From a virus: a stretch of 64,000 bases of DNA. This document shows, in pieces, positions 40,778 to 48,084 of the stretch. Every line of letters begins with the position of its first letter. Positions within the stretch are counted from its first letter, which is position 1. Position numbers and translations under genes: made by a program. Location of the stretch: IMG/VR virus record IMGVR_UViG_3300033149_006612, positions 1-64,000 of that record, one strand, 5' to 3'. The notes below the pieces were generated by a model. It ran no database searches. It worked only from the letters and a program-made list of their open reading frames with translations, and was not told where the DNA came from.

Positions 40778-41818
40778 TTATAAATAGCCCCCGGCGAAAC
40801 CCCGAGCAGGATCGCCGTACTTGTCGATCACCGGACAATGATCGAGGAACCATCGCACCTGCTTCGGTGAAGCCGACTGTAGGACCACCTTTTCCCGACC
40901 ACCTCTGTCCCGTAATGACGCGATAAATGCACGCCCTTCACGGGCTGCCGCCTCCGGGAGTTCCGGAATGTGGTACCGCTGTTGGAGCAGATTGGCGATC
41001 CCCCAAGGGGCGGATACCGCGTCATATAGGCCACGGGCAGTCCCGATCAGTCTTCCTTGATAGATTCTCACCGCCTGGAGATTACGGGCATGGCGCACGA
41101 TCTTTCGCGCCGCTTCGACATCGGCCAATAACTCTTCAACTTCCCGTCCCTGGAAGAGGGCTCTCCTCTTCGCCCGCCAGGCCATCAGGCGATCGGGATC
41201 GACACCGGGACACTTGCCCCGATAGGCAGCTCCAAGGCAATGATCCGCCGCAGCTGTGAAGACCGCGGTATCGGGAATATGGACCGCCTTCGACCGGAAT
41301 CCTGGTAACGCCGCGTAGACCAACCACTCCCCGTTCTCAAAGTGAATCGTGCCGGAGCGTTCCCGGTTAGATGTGCCGCCGTCGACCTCTTTGAACCCGT
41401 CCGGCCAGACGATGAGGTTGTCACCCTCACTACGACCAAACCAACAAAAGGATGTAAGCCCGGCTACTTCAGACGCGAGCTGGGAAATCACCTGGCCCAA
41501 GCTGGATGCTTGAAGAAATTTTTCGGGCGTTTGCCCATACCCGGGATCACCCGGGCGGTGGTGGTCGATCCGGGTAATCGGTGTGTAATTCTCCGCCTCG
41601 AATTCCAGTTGGAGGTCGAGACAGAAACCACACTCGACCAAGACGATTAAATCCGGTCGATCAGGTCCACCTATCCAGCCGTCCGCCTCGTAGGCGTTGC
41701 CGGGGTGGACCCAATTGGCCCCCACCGAGGCATAGGCGACTGTCTCGCCTACCCCCCGGAGGAGGCGTTCGATCTCATAGATTTCGGGATCTGATGCCCC
41801 GAGTATCCACAGTCTCAT
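40778..41818 (-). CDS. DHH-like phage protein
   Basis: 346 residues. The N-terminal half has LILVECGFCLDLQ and TRIDHHRPGDPGYG, a DHH-type block, then AAADHCLGAAYRG; I know the combination from uncharacterised phage proteins. A metal-dependent phosphoesterase activity is possible but the full DHH motif set is not present. It has its own sigma-70 promoter and a GGAGGTG ribosome site, so it is probably expressed separately. Confidence 0.6.
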   Translation of the reverse strand: MRLWILGASDPEIYEIERLLRGVGETVAYASVGANWVHPGNAYEADGWIGGPDRPDLIVLVECGFCLDLQLEFEAENYTPITRIDHHRPGDPGYGQTPEKFLQASSLGQVISQLASEVAGLTSFCWFGRSEGDNLIVWPDGFKEVDGGTSNRERSGTIHFENGEWLVYAALPGFRSKAVHIPDTAVFTAAADHCLGAAYRGKCPGVDPDRLMAWRAKRRALFQGREVEELLADVEAARKIVRHARNLQAVRIYQGRLIGTARGLYDAVSAPWGIANLLQQRYHIPELPEAAAREGRAFIASLRDRGGREKVVLQSASPKQVRWFLDHCPVIDKYGDPARGFAGGYL

Positions 41819-41846
41819 CGTAGCTCACCTCCTGTAGTTTTCAACT

Positions 41847-41876
41847 ATTATAACACAGGGCTATGACGTTCATCAA
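41847..41876 (-). promoter_or_regulatory. Sigma-70 promoter for the DHH-like gene
   Basis: On the minus strand TTGATG (41871-41876), 18 bp spacer, TATAAT (41847-41852), about 30 nt before the ATG at 41818. It is a strong match. Confidence 0.8.
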
Positions 41877-41918
41877 GTGATTTTCGTCACATAACGGATG
41901 GACTCTAGCCGGGCAATA

Positions 41919-41956
41919 ATGGTTCACCTTAAAAATCGAAATTTAAACTGAACCAT
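41919..41956. promoter_or_regulatory. Inverted repeat between divergent promoters
   Basis: ATGGTTCA (41919-41926) and TGAACCAT (41949-41956), 22 bp apart with an AT-rich centre. Lies between the two divergent promoters; a candidate operator for a dimeric repressor. Confidence 0.5.
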
Positions 41957-41976
41957 ACTTGGAGCCCATTTACTAC

Positions 41977-42006
41977 TTGACAAAACCTATCCATCTGTGG
42001 TATAAT
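41977..42006 (+). promoter_or_regulatory. Sigma-70 promoter for the ribozyme operon
   Basis: Perfect TTGACA (41977-41982), 18-bp spacer and TATAAT (42001-42006). Transcription would start near 42013 and read the small-gene operon and ribozymes. Confidence 0.88.
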
Positions 42007-42031
42007 AAAAAGTATGGAAAGGAGAAACACG

Positions 42032-42163
42032 ATGAACAAAGACCCACCGAGGACAATACAGCCCCTGTCGCAAGGCAAGCCACAGGAATCCTACGCTCCC
42101 ACGATGGAGACAGGCAGGGGGTCACGAAGAGGTCGAGCCAGTACGGGTCTGCCAGGACGCTAG
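42032..42163 (+). CDS. Small basic protein, 43 residues
   Basis: First ATG after the promoter, with AAAGGAG 7 nt upstream, the same leader style as later genes. Encodes MNKDPPRTIQPLSQ..., basic and proline/glycine-rich. No motif. Ends at TAG 42161. Confidence 0.5.
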   Translation: MNKDPPRTIQPLSQGKPQESYAPTMETGRGSRRGRASTGLPGR

Positions 42164-42298
42164 AGGCCGAGGCAACGGATGACGCCGAGCAGAGCCACCC
42201 GGAGAGCGATGAAGACCTCGATTGAACGTGAGCGAATCGGGTAAGCCCACACCATGTGGCCGCCACCCGACCGAGCACCAGGTGCCGGTATAGTAAAT
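42164..42298 (+). other. Structured untranslated stretch before the type III ribozyme
   Basis: 135 nt with no convincing gene. A TCGGGT/ACCCGA stem (42237-42270) encloses CCAC/GTGG, and a second stem ACCG..GCAC/GTGC..CGGT (42270-42289) follows, 10 nt before the ribozyme. May aid ribozyme folding or be a separate RNA element. Confidence 0.4.
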
Positions 42299-42365
42299 GA
42301 CCTGTCCGGACATACCGATTGAGTCCGCTGATGAGGATGGGGGTAGGGTCCCATCGAAACAGGTC
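42299..42365 (+). ncRNA. Type III hammerhead ribozyme
   Basis: Stem III GACCTGT/ACAGGTC (42299-42305 with 42359-42365), cleavage predicted after C42306 (GUC triplet), stem I CGGAC/GTCCG, core CTGATGA, stem II GATGGG/CCCATC, then GAAA. One extra G sits between A9 and stem II; natural hammerheads with an extra residue there are known (CChMVd, sLTSV). Loop I (TACC) and loop II (GGTA) can pair as a kissing interaction. It lies in the 5' leader of the gene at 42378. Confidence 0.92.
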
Positions 42366-42377
42366 TTGGAGGTTACC

Positions 42378-42665
42378 ATGGCAGAGCGTTATACTCCTCA
42401 AGTTGGAGATCATTTAGTCCCCGACGGCTGGGGGTTTGGTGAGAATCTGGAAGCCGATGACGGGTATAGTGACGGCAGTTTCCCCGGATGTGAATTCCGG
42501 CTTCCGGCGGGCCTTGACCGTGTATACCGGCTTGCAGTCAACGTGAAGGTCACCGGCGGTGACCACATCGTGAACTTCGGCAGGTATCGGTCCCGCTGCA
42601 GGATCGAGTTTGTCGGTGACGGTGAACCGAGCACCTTCACCGGTGGATGGATCTACCACTCCTAA
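42378..42665 (+). CDS. Hypothetical protein, 95 residues
   Basis: ATG 42378 with GGAGG 5 nt upstream (MAERYTPQVGDHLVPDGWG). Beta-rich (FRLPAGLDRVYRLAVNVKV, ending TFTGGWIYHS). No family recognised. It is bracketed by a type III hammerhead in its leader and a type II hammerhead starting 1 nt after its stop. Confidence 0.6.
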   Translation: MAERYTPQVGDHLVPDGWGFGENLEADDGYSDGSFPGCEFRLPAGLDRVYRLAVNVKVTGGDHIVNFGRYRSRCRIEFVGDGEPSTFTGGWIYHS

Positions 42666-42666
42666 A

Positions 42667-42730
42667 GCCGAAACCAGCCGAAAGGCTGGTCTGCTGGAGA
42701 TAACCTCCCAGCACTGATGATGGCAGGTTA
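42667..42730 (+). ncRNA. Type II hammerhead ribozyme A
   Basis: Stem II GCC (42667) / GGC (42722), GAAA, stem III CCAGCC-GAAA-GGCTGG, cleavage predicted after C42691, stem I TGCTGG/CCAGCA with loop AGATAACCTC, core CTGATGA (42714-42720) plus one extra T. Loop I TAACCT (42701-42706) can pair with AGGTTA (42725-42730), a pseudoknot. Starts one nucleotide after the upstream stop codon. Confidence 0.93.
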
Positions 42731-42750
42731 CCATCGAGGAGGTTTTTACC

Positions 42751-43023
42751 ATGGAATGCCCACTTTGCGGTTCCCGCGGTTCTCGTTTCCTTAAGCCCCA
42801 TCCGAGCGTTTTCGGCGTTTACGAATGCCGAAAATGCCGAGCATTGTTCGGCGAATGCTACCTGGGAGATAGCTATTCGCTAGTGTCTCCCATGTGGTCC
42901 CGGCAGGACGTCGAGGATACCGAATGCCGGTACTTCGATTTCATCTGTGTGGGATCCGGTGGGATCACACGCAGGCATGGTTGGTTCAATCCGGCTGACG
43001 GTCGGATCGTTCAAACCGGTTGA
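42751..43023 (+). CDS. Zinc-ribbon phage protein
   Basis: 90 residues; MECPLCGSRGSRFLK and YECRKCRALFGECYLGDS form a C4 ribbon, followed by YFDFICVGSGGITRRHGW. I recognise this small family from other phages and mobile elements; its function is not known to me. GAGGAGG upstream. Flanked by hammerheads A and B. Confidence 0.7.
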   Translation: MECPLCGSRGSRFLKPHPSVFGVYECRKCRALFGECYLGDSYSLVSPMWSRQDVEDTECRYFDFICVGSGGITRRHGWFNPADGRIVQTG

Positions 43024-43027
43024 GTAA

Positions 43028-43093
43028 GCCGAAACCGGCTAGAGATAGCCGGTCTAGCCGGGATGACCTCCGGCTACTGATGATGGTAGGTCA
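43028..43093 (+). ncRNA. Type II hammerhead ribozyme B
   Basis: Stem II GCC (43028) / GGT (43085), GAAA, stem III CCGGCTA-GAGA-TAGCCGG, cleavage predicted after C43054, stem I TAGCCGG/CCGGCTA, core CTGATGA (43077-43083) plus an extra T. Loop I TGACCT (43064-43069) pairs with AGGTCA (43088-43093); relative to copy A this is a compensatory change. Starts 4 nt after the stop. Confidence 0.93.
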
Positions 43094-43128
43094 CTCTAAC
43101 GTTAAAAGAAAATAAAAGGAGAAACACG

Positions 43129-43536
43129 ATGAACAACGAGGTAATCGAAATCCAAGTCGCTTGCACTGACAACATCACGGCTAAATGGGCCGTGATTAAA
43201 CTGATGGTTAAGACGTCGGTCATCGACGTCTTAAGCAGATGCGATAACGGCGTCTACAAACCGCAGGTCAAGACCGGAGAGGAGATGTTCGCAATCCGTC
43301 CGGTAGTGGATGCGGTCGACATCGAGATGATCTGCCCCACCGGGGTGGTCAAGTGGGTCGCCAAACCCGGGGAGGAGATGTTCGCATTGGTCCGCCCGAT
43401 AGTGGAGGCGATCGACATCGAGCTGGGTTGCCCCACCGGGCAGATCAAGTGGGTCGTCAAAACCGACGGGATCGTCTCCATCCACGCCGTCGATGACCAG
43501 GGAATGGAGACGGTATCAATCATCAACCTGTGCTGA
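43129..43536 (+). CDS. Protein with internal duplication
   Basis: 135 residues. Two about 33-residue repeats share GEEMFA..RP.V.A.DIE..CPTG..KWV.K (residues about 50-115), the rest strand-rich. No family recognised. AAAGGAG precedes the start. Flanked by hammerheads B and C. Confidence 0.6.
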   Translation: MNNEVIEIQVACTDNITAKWAVIKLMVKTSVIDVLSRCDNGVYKPQVKTGEEMFAIRPVVDAVDIEMICPTGVVKWVAKPGEEMFALVRPIVEAIDIELGCPTGQIKWVVKTDGIVSIHAVDDQGMETVSIINLC

Positions 43537-43538
43537 CA

Positions 43539-43607
43539 GCCGAAATGCCGGGGGACCTCCCCCGGCATCTGCCGGAGATGACCTCCCGGCACTGATGAGG
43601 CAGGTCA
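43539..43607 (+). ncRNA. Type II hammerhead ribozyme C
   Basis: Stem II GCC (43539) / GGC (43599), GAAA, stem III TGCCGGGGG-ACCT-CCCCCGGCA, cleavage predicted after C43569, stem I TGCCGG/CCGGCA with loop AGATGACCTC, canonical core CTGATGA (43592-43598) with no extra base. Loop I TGACCT (43579-43584) pairs with AGGTCA (43602-43607). Starts 2 nt after the stop. Confidence 0.94.
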
Positions 43608-43639
43608 AATAATTCACCAAATCAGAAAGGAGAAAACAG

Positions 43640-43834
43640 ATGAAGGAAACGGGCATAGACGGAAACTGCCCCAGCTGGCCCGGTGCCAGCGAAGTTTACT
43701 CCAAGGCATACCGCTATATGGAGAAACATGGAGCAGACCACGCATTAATCAAAGCCCTGGAAAAGGGTAATGAAGAGGAGGTCAAAGCAAATATGCTCAG
43801 GATAAACACCGAATCGCTCCTGAGCATGGAATGA
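43640..43834 (+). CDS. Hypothetical protein, 64 residues
   Basis: Mostly helical (SEVYSKAYRYMEKHGADHALIK) with MKETGIDGNCPSWPG at the N-terminus. AAAGGAG upstream. No domain recognised. Last of the small genes before the ATPase. Confidence 0.55.
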   Translation: MKETGIDGNCPSWPGASEVYSKAYRYMEKHGADHALIKALEKGNEEEVKANMLRINTESLLSME

Positions 43835-43869
43835 AAGCCAATTAATAATCGTGAATCTGTTACCTATTA

Positions 43870-43895
43870 GTGCGCCGGGGGTGCCCCCGGCGCAC
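43870..43895 (+). terminator. Strong GC hairpin before the MoxR-like gene
   Basis: Perfect 12-bp inverted repeat (GTGCGCCGGGGG / CCCCCGGCGCAC). No T tract, so it is more likely an mRNA stabiliser or processing boundary than an intrinsic terminator; it takes the place a ribozyme holds at the other boundaries. Confidence 0.45.
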
Positions 43896-43924
43896 AGGAG
43901 AAACGCACACACAGGAGGAACACG

Positions 43925-45043
43925 ATGGACACCAGACAGAAAATTAAAAAGATATACACCACCCTTAACGATCAACTGGTAGAGAGGTCCGAAGTCCTAC
44001 AAGGGTCGATAATAGCGATCCTTGCTCGGAAACACCTCTTCATGATCGGGCCTCCGGGTACGGCCAAATCACTCGGAATCGAGAAGTTCTGCGAGTCAAT
44101 CTCCGGCATGACATACTTCGAGGAACTGATGACCCAGCAGACAAAGCCCGAGGACCTCTTCGGTCCGATCAAAGTCTCAGCGTATAGAGAAGATCGATAT
44201 GAGCGGAACGTCGAAGGATTCCTACCGACTGCCGACATCGCCTTTCTCGACGAGATCTTTAAGGCCGGTGGACCAAATCTTAATCCGCTGCTGAGGCTGA
44301 CGGATGAAACGCGCAAATTCCGGAACGGCAAACCCCAGATGGAGCGATGTCCGCTGAACAGCCTGTTTGCCGCCAGTAATGAATTCCCCGAGAACGCAGC
44401 CGAACTCAGCGCTCTTTGGGACCGGCTGCTACTCCGATATGTGGTGGACGACATCGTCGATGATTCCAACTTCGAAGCCATGATGGCCTTGGAGGAAATC
44501 AAAATCGAGCACACCATCACCAAGGAGGAGCTCCGGCAAGCCCAGGAGGAGGTCGACCGGGTAAAGATCACACCAGAAATCATCCATGTGCTGACCGAAC
44601 TCCGCTCGAAGCTCCGGAAGGAAGGATATATATTTTCTCCCCGGAGATGGCGGGAGTCAAAGCAGGTCCTCAGGGCTCATGCCTGGTTCCACGGCCGGGA
44701 CGAGGTCTCCGAGGATGATCTTGAAATCCTGGCCGCGGTCCTCTGGGACAGGCCCGAGCAACGGCGCGAGGTACTTCGCATCTTGATGTCCACCACCAAT
44801 CCCGACACTGCCACAGCCCTAGCGTTGTTCGACGACATCCAAGAGATCATTGATGACATCGAAAAGCAGCCGGACGAATCGGCCAAACTCGCTGCCAGTC
44901 AGGAGGCCGTAGTCAAACTCCGGGATATGATCCCGCTGTTTGACAACTTCCGGCCCCACGCTAAGATTTTTGAATTAAAAAATCAGGCCATAGAGATGCA
45001 ACGTGCCGTCGTCCGGAGGTATTTCGGAATTAACATTAACTGA
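43925..45043 (+). CDS. MoxR-type AAA+ ATPase (RavA-like)
   Basis: 372 residues. Walker A GPPGTAKS (about 42-49), Walker B IAFLDEIF (about 105-112), sensor 1 FAASNEFPE, arginine-finger region WDRLLLRY, and SPRRWRE in the lid. MoxR proteins remodel partners together with VWA-domain proteins; the next gene encodes one. GGAGG upstream. Confidence 0.9.
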   Translation: MDTRQKIKKIYTTLNDQLVERSEVLQGSIIAILARKHLFMIGPPGTAKSLGIEKFCESISGMTYFEELMTQQTKPEDLFGPIKVSAYREDRYERNVEGFLPTADIAFLDEIFKAGGPNLNPLLRLTDETRKFRNGKPQMERCPLNSLFAASNEFPENAAELSALWDRLLLRYVVDDIVDDSNFEAMMALEEIKIEHTITKEELRQAQEEVDRVKITPEIIHVLTELRSKLRKEGYIFSPRRWRESKQVLRAHAWFHGRDEVSEDDLEILAAVLWDRPEQRREVLRILMSTTNPDTATALALFDDIQEIIDDIEKQPDESAKLAASQEAVVKLRDMIPLFDNFRPHAKIFELKNQAIEMQRAVVRRYFGININ

Positions 45044-45053
45044 GGAGGCAGTC

Positions 45054-46490
45054 ATGTTCGTAACCAATGTTGACGCATTCGACCGGAGGACATTCGAGGA
45101 CATCGCTCCCCGGTCCAGCAAGGTGGAGGACATCCGGTCCTCCGCCGAATATTCCGAATACGGAGACCTGCTAGAGGATCTCATGGTTGACGGCTTCGGC
45201 TCCCTGTACAAATACGCCCCCCGGGTTCTGGAAGACGTCCCACCGGAACGGATTCTCTCCAAGCGGGTCATTGAACAGTGGCAACAGTTACCGGAATGGC
45301 AGCAGTTCCGGAAGTTCACCGTAGGTGACGAGATCGTCAGTATGGGAGCCGTAGACGCCGTGTACCGGGTGTTCAAGGAGATGCCGGTCGAGGTTAAACG
45401 ACGCCAACGGGAACTCCAGGACTTCTCGGATCGGCTGACCGAAATGTTGAATTCCGACGATACTGATTTTGGTAGTGACGAATTCAAGGATGCGGTAACC
45501 GACATGGTCGAAGCCGGTAATAGGGTGGATCAAGCCCTGGATGCCGACGAGGACCGGATACGAAAATTGTGCCGGGTGGCACTTCGAGAGGCCGCGGATG
45601 AGGCAGAGATCGAGGGAAAGGCAATGCTGGCACTCGGTTTTGATGACTCTACCGGGGAACTTAACGGTTCCCACAAGGACGATCGAATCAAAATAGCCAG
45701 CATGCTGCAGAACAATCCCAAGCTTCGAGAAATCGTTAAACTCGCCGGTCGATTCTGCTATGTGGCGGATAAAAAGCAGCGGGAGAAATCCGAATACGCC
45801 CGGTCCCAGGTATCCGGTATTGAATTCGGAGACGACCTGCAGCGGGTAACCCCCTCCGATATGGCCCTCCTGTCCGATAAAGACTTAGAGGAATTGTTCT
45901 GGCTGAAGTACATCGAATCAGGACTCCAGCTCTACAAGATCACCGGCACCGAGACCCTAGGTAAAGGACCCGTCGTGATAATGGTCGACTGTTCCGGTAG
46001 TATGGCGGGTCAGAAGGATATATGGGCAAAAGCCATGGCCCTAGCGGGTTATTCCATAGCCCGGAAGCAAAACCGGGACTTCGCCTTTCTGTTATACAAC
46101 ACCGAGGTCAGGAAACAGATCTACCTTAAATCCGGCACCGGCAAACGGAACATGACCGGTCTGGCCGAGATTCTATCATCCGGCGTCGGCGGTGGTACCG
46201 ATTTCGAAGTTCCCATCACATACGCCATGCGGGAGGTCCTAACCAGGTCCGAATTTACCAAGGCCGACATCATCTTCATCTCGGACGGTTACTACATGAT
46301 CGGTGACGACTGGTTCCGGGATTATCAAACCCGAAAGGACGGTATGGAATTCGCGTTCTGGGGAATTCAAATCGGCCCCAGGCTGAGAGGTATGGACGCG
46401 TTGGATAGACTGAGCGACGACGTGGTTTACCTGGACGGTGACATCCTGGCCAATCAGGACCGGGCTTTTGACATGGCCTTTACCATCTAA
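45054..46490 (+). CDS. VWA-domain protein, MoxR partner (ViaA-like)
   Basis: 478 residues from ATG 45054, with GAGGAGG upstream. Helical N-terminal two thirds, then a von Willebrand A domain with MIDAS DCSGS near 312-316 (VVIMVDCSGSMAG), GGGTDFEVP and IIFISDGYY. With the MoxR ATPase it would form a RavA-ViaA-like chaperone pair. The phage role is unknown; control of a host complex or virion component is possible. Confidence 0.88.
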   Translation: MFVTNVDAFDRRTFEDIAPRSSKVEDIRSSAEYSEYGDLLEDLMVDGFGSLYKYAPRVLEDVPPERILSKRVIEQWQQLPEWQQFRKFTVGDEIVSMGAVDAVYRVFKEMPVEVKRRQRELQDFSDRLTEMLNSDDTDFGSDEFKDAVTDMVEAGNRVDQALDADEDRIRKLCRVALREAADEAEIEGKAMLALGFDDSTGELNGSHKDDRIKIASMLQNNPKLREIVKLAGRFCYVADKKQREKSEYARSQVSGIEFGDDLQRVTPSDMALLSDKDLEELFWLKYIESGLQLYKITGTETLGKGPVVIMVDCSGSMAGQKDIWAKAMALAGYSIARKQNRDFAFLLYNTEVRKQIYLKSGTGKRNMTGLAEILSSGVGGGTDFEVPITYAMREVLTRSEFTKADIIFISDGYYMIGDDWFRDYQTRKDGMEFAFWGIQIGPRLRGMDALDRLSDDVVYLDGDILANQDRAFDMAFTI

Positions 46491-46582
46491 CCCGTCAATG
46501 AAAACAAATCTCAACCATGGAATCCGTTAATGAAGCCGGGGAAGGATGTCCCCGGCAAAGCCCATCATCGAGGAGAAAGACG

Positions 46583-47815
46583 ATGAAACAAAAAGAGGAA
46601 ATCAAGCGAACAATCGCAGAACAGGCGAACGGCCTCCCCATACTGGGCCACCTGGTCTGGTGGACCGTCCACAAGGTGGAAATCCCCAGACTGGACTTGG
46701 AAGACCTGCTCGCGAAGACCGTCGGCATTCAATACATGCCCACCGAGCACCGGAAGGCTAAAGCTCTCAAGAGGGGCTTAGAATCGATGAGGGAAGCTGG
46801 CCTGCTGGACCTCATCCGTGATGACAAGGTCATGACGGCTTATCAGATCACCGATAAGATGATCGACGTCAAGGAGGTCAAGGCCGACTACCGCCGCAAG
46901 GCCGCGGTCCAATTCGTGAAGCGGGGAGACGGGGTCCCGATGGGTGGGGAAATCCGGGTATACGGTGATGTGGACAGGAAGGAGGTCCAAGAACGGTTGG
47001 ACCACTACCTGCAGGTGTACACCGCCGATGACATCCGAATGATCCTCAAGGCATATGTCAGAGACAATGCCGGGATCAACCTGAATGAGAACGGCCTCCT
47101 CTACTTCGTCCCCGAGCCTGAGGTAGTTGACGTCATGAAGGTTTTCCTGGAAGCCGTCGGTGGTGACCTTGGGCTCTCCCCGGTTACCGACACCGAATAC
47201 GTCAAGACCAACATGGTCACTCGGATTCGTGATGAACTGGAGGCCGAAATCGAATCGGCCGCCGAGGAGGTCAAGAGGATGAGCAGCAGCAAGTTCACCA
47301 GAGGACTGACCTTCAAAGCCCGGTTAAAGGAATTCGCCGCTCTCAAGAACAGATGTGAGACGTACAGCGAGCTACTGAAGTTGGATGCCGAGACCATGAT
47401 TCAGAAGGTGTCCGAGCTCCAGGAATCGGTAGAGGATTCCCTAATGGGAATCCACGTGGATTACCCCCAGATGAAGGAGTTCCCCTATGGCACCCGGGTC
47501 AGATACACCGGCGACGCCCCTAAACTGCTCATCAACCTTAACGGCAGCACTACCGGAACGGTAATCGGGTATCTCAATTCCAAGACCGGGAAACAATACG
47601 TCAAAGTTCGGTTCGATACTAAAGATATCAAGGTCATCCGGCCGATTGCACCGGGCAACCTGGAGATCACCGAACGCGCCGTGGAAACCGATCTGACGGA
47701 GATGGATGAGGATCAATTGCTGGCCAGGTTCGAAGTCTCCCCCGGCTGGTACCAGATCCCCGGTCACACCAAAAAAGTCCGGAAGGCGGAAGCCGTTCAA
47801 TTACTGAAAGCGTAA
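46583..47815 (+). CDS. Hypothetical protein of the MoxR-VWA operon
   Basis: 410 residues from ATG 46583, preceded by GAGGAG. An N-terminal part like HTH-bearing proteins, a mid region (KFTRGLTFKARLKEFAALKNR, helical), and a C-terminal RYTGDAPKLLINLNG beta part. No certain family; possibly DUF6744-like. A GCCGGGG/CCCCGGC hairpin lies in its leader. Confidence 0.55.
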   Translation: MKQKEEIKRTIAEQANGLPILGHLVWWTVHKVEIPRLDLEDLLAKTVGIQYMPTEHRKAKALKRGLESMREAGLLDLIRDDKVMTAYQITDKMIDVKEVKADYRRKAAVQFVKRGDGVPMGGEIRVYGDVDRKEVQERLDHYLQVYTADDIRMILKAYVRDNAGINLNENGLLYFVPEPEVVDVMKVFLEAVGGDLGLSPVTDTEYVKTNMVTRIRDELEAEIESAAEEVKRMSSSKFTRGLTFKARLKEFAALKNRCETYSELLKLDAETMIQKVSELQESVEDSLMGIHVDYPQMKEFPYGTRVRYTGDAPKLLINLNGSTTGTVIGYLNSKTGKQYVKVRFDTKDIKVIRPIAPGNLEITERAVETDLTEMDEDQLLARFEVSPGWYQIPGHTKKVRKAEAVQLLKA

Positions 47816-47845
47816 AAGGGATGTGTTTCTTCCTGGTAATGCGGA

Positions 47846-47879
47846 GGAAGGTCGGTCGTCCAAGAGCGGCCGACCTTCC
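47846..47879 (+). other. Hairpin after the 410-residue gene
   Basis: GGAAGGTCGG / CCGACCTTCC, 10-bp perfect stem with 14-nt loop, about 30 nt after the stop. No T tract follows; role uncertain. Confidence 0.4.
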
Positions 47880-47947
47880 GAATTCGTGGGAGCACAACGA
47901 AGAATCAAGGCCGCCTTTCCCTCCCAAGAGAAATCAAGGAGATCGAA

Positions 47948-48049
47948 ATGGAAATCGTAATCGCTACGTTAATAGCAACTGCAGTGGTAATACCGATCTG
48001 GGCATCGGTAAGCAAGATCAGAGACATTATGGAGGACATTAAACGTTAA
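47948..48049 (+). CDS. Small single-pass membrane peptide, 33 residues
   Basis: MEIVIATLIATAVVIPIW... with a membrane segment at about 3-20 and a charged C-terminus (SKIRDIMEDIKR). AAGGAG lies 6 nt before the ATG. Last gene of the plus-strand operon; a holin-like or regulatory peptide is possible. Confidence 0.5.
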   Translation: MEIVIATLIATAVVIPIWASVSKIRDIMEDIKR

Positions 48050-48055
48050 AAGAGA

Positions 48056-48083
48056 AAGAGGGGGGCGTCATGGCCCCCCTCTT
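48056..48083. terminator. Terminator between convergent units
   Basis: Perfect 11-bp stem (AAGAGGGGGGC / GCCCCCCTCTT, 6-nt loop) between the ends of the plus-strand peptide gene and the minus-strand coiled-coil gene. On the minus strand it is followed by TCTCTTTT; it may act for both strands. Confidence 0.75.
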
Positions 48084-48084
48084 A

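Noticed and set aside
41959-42225. 88-codon frame starting inside the promoter
   Set aside because: It starts upstream of the -35 box; the frame from ATG 42032 has a proper ribosome site.
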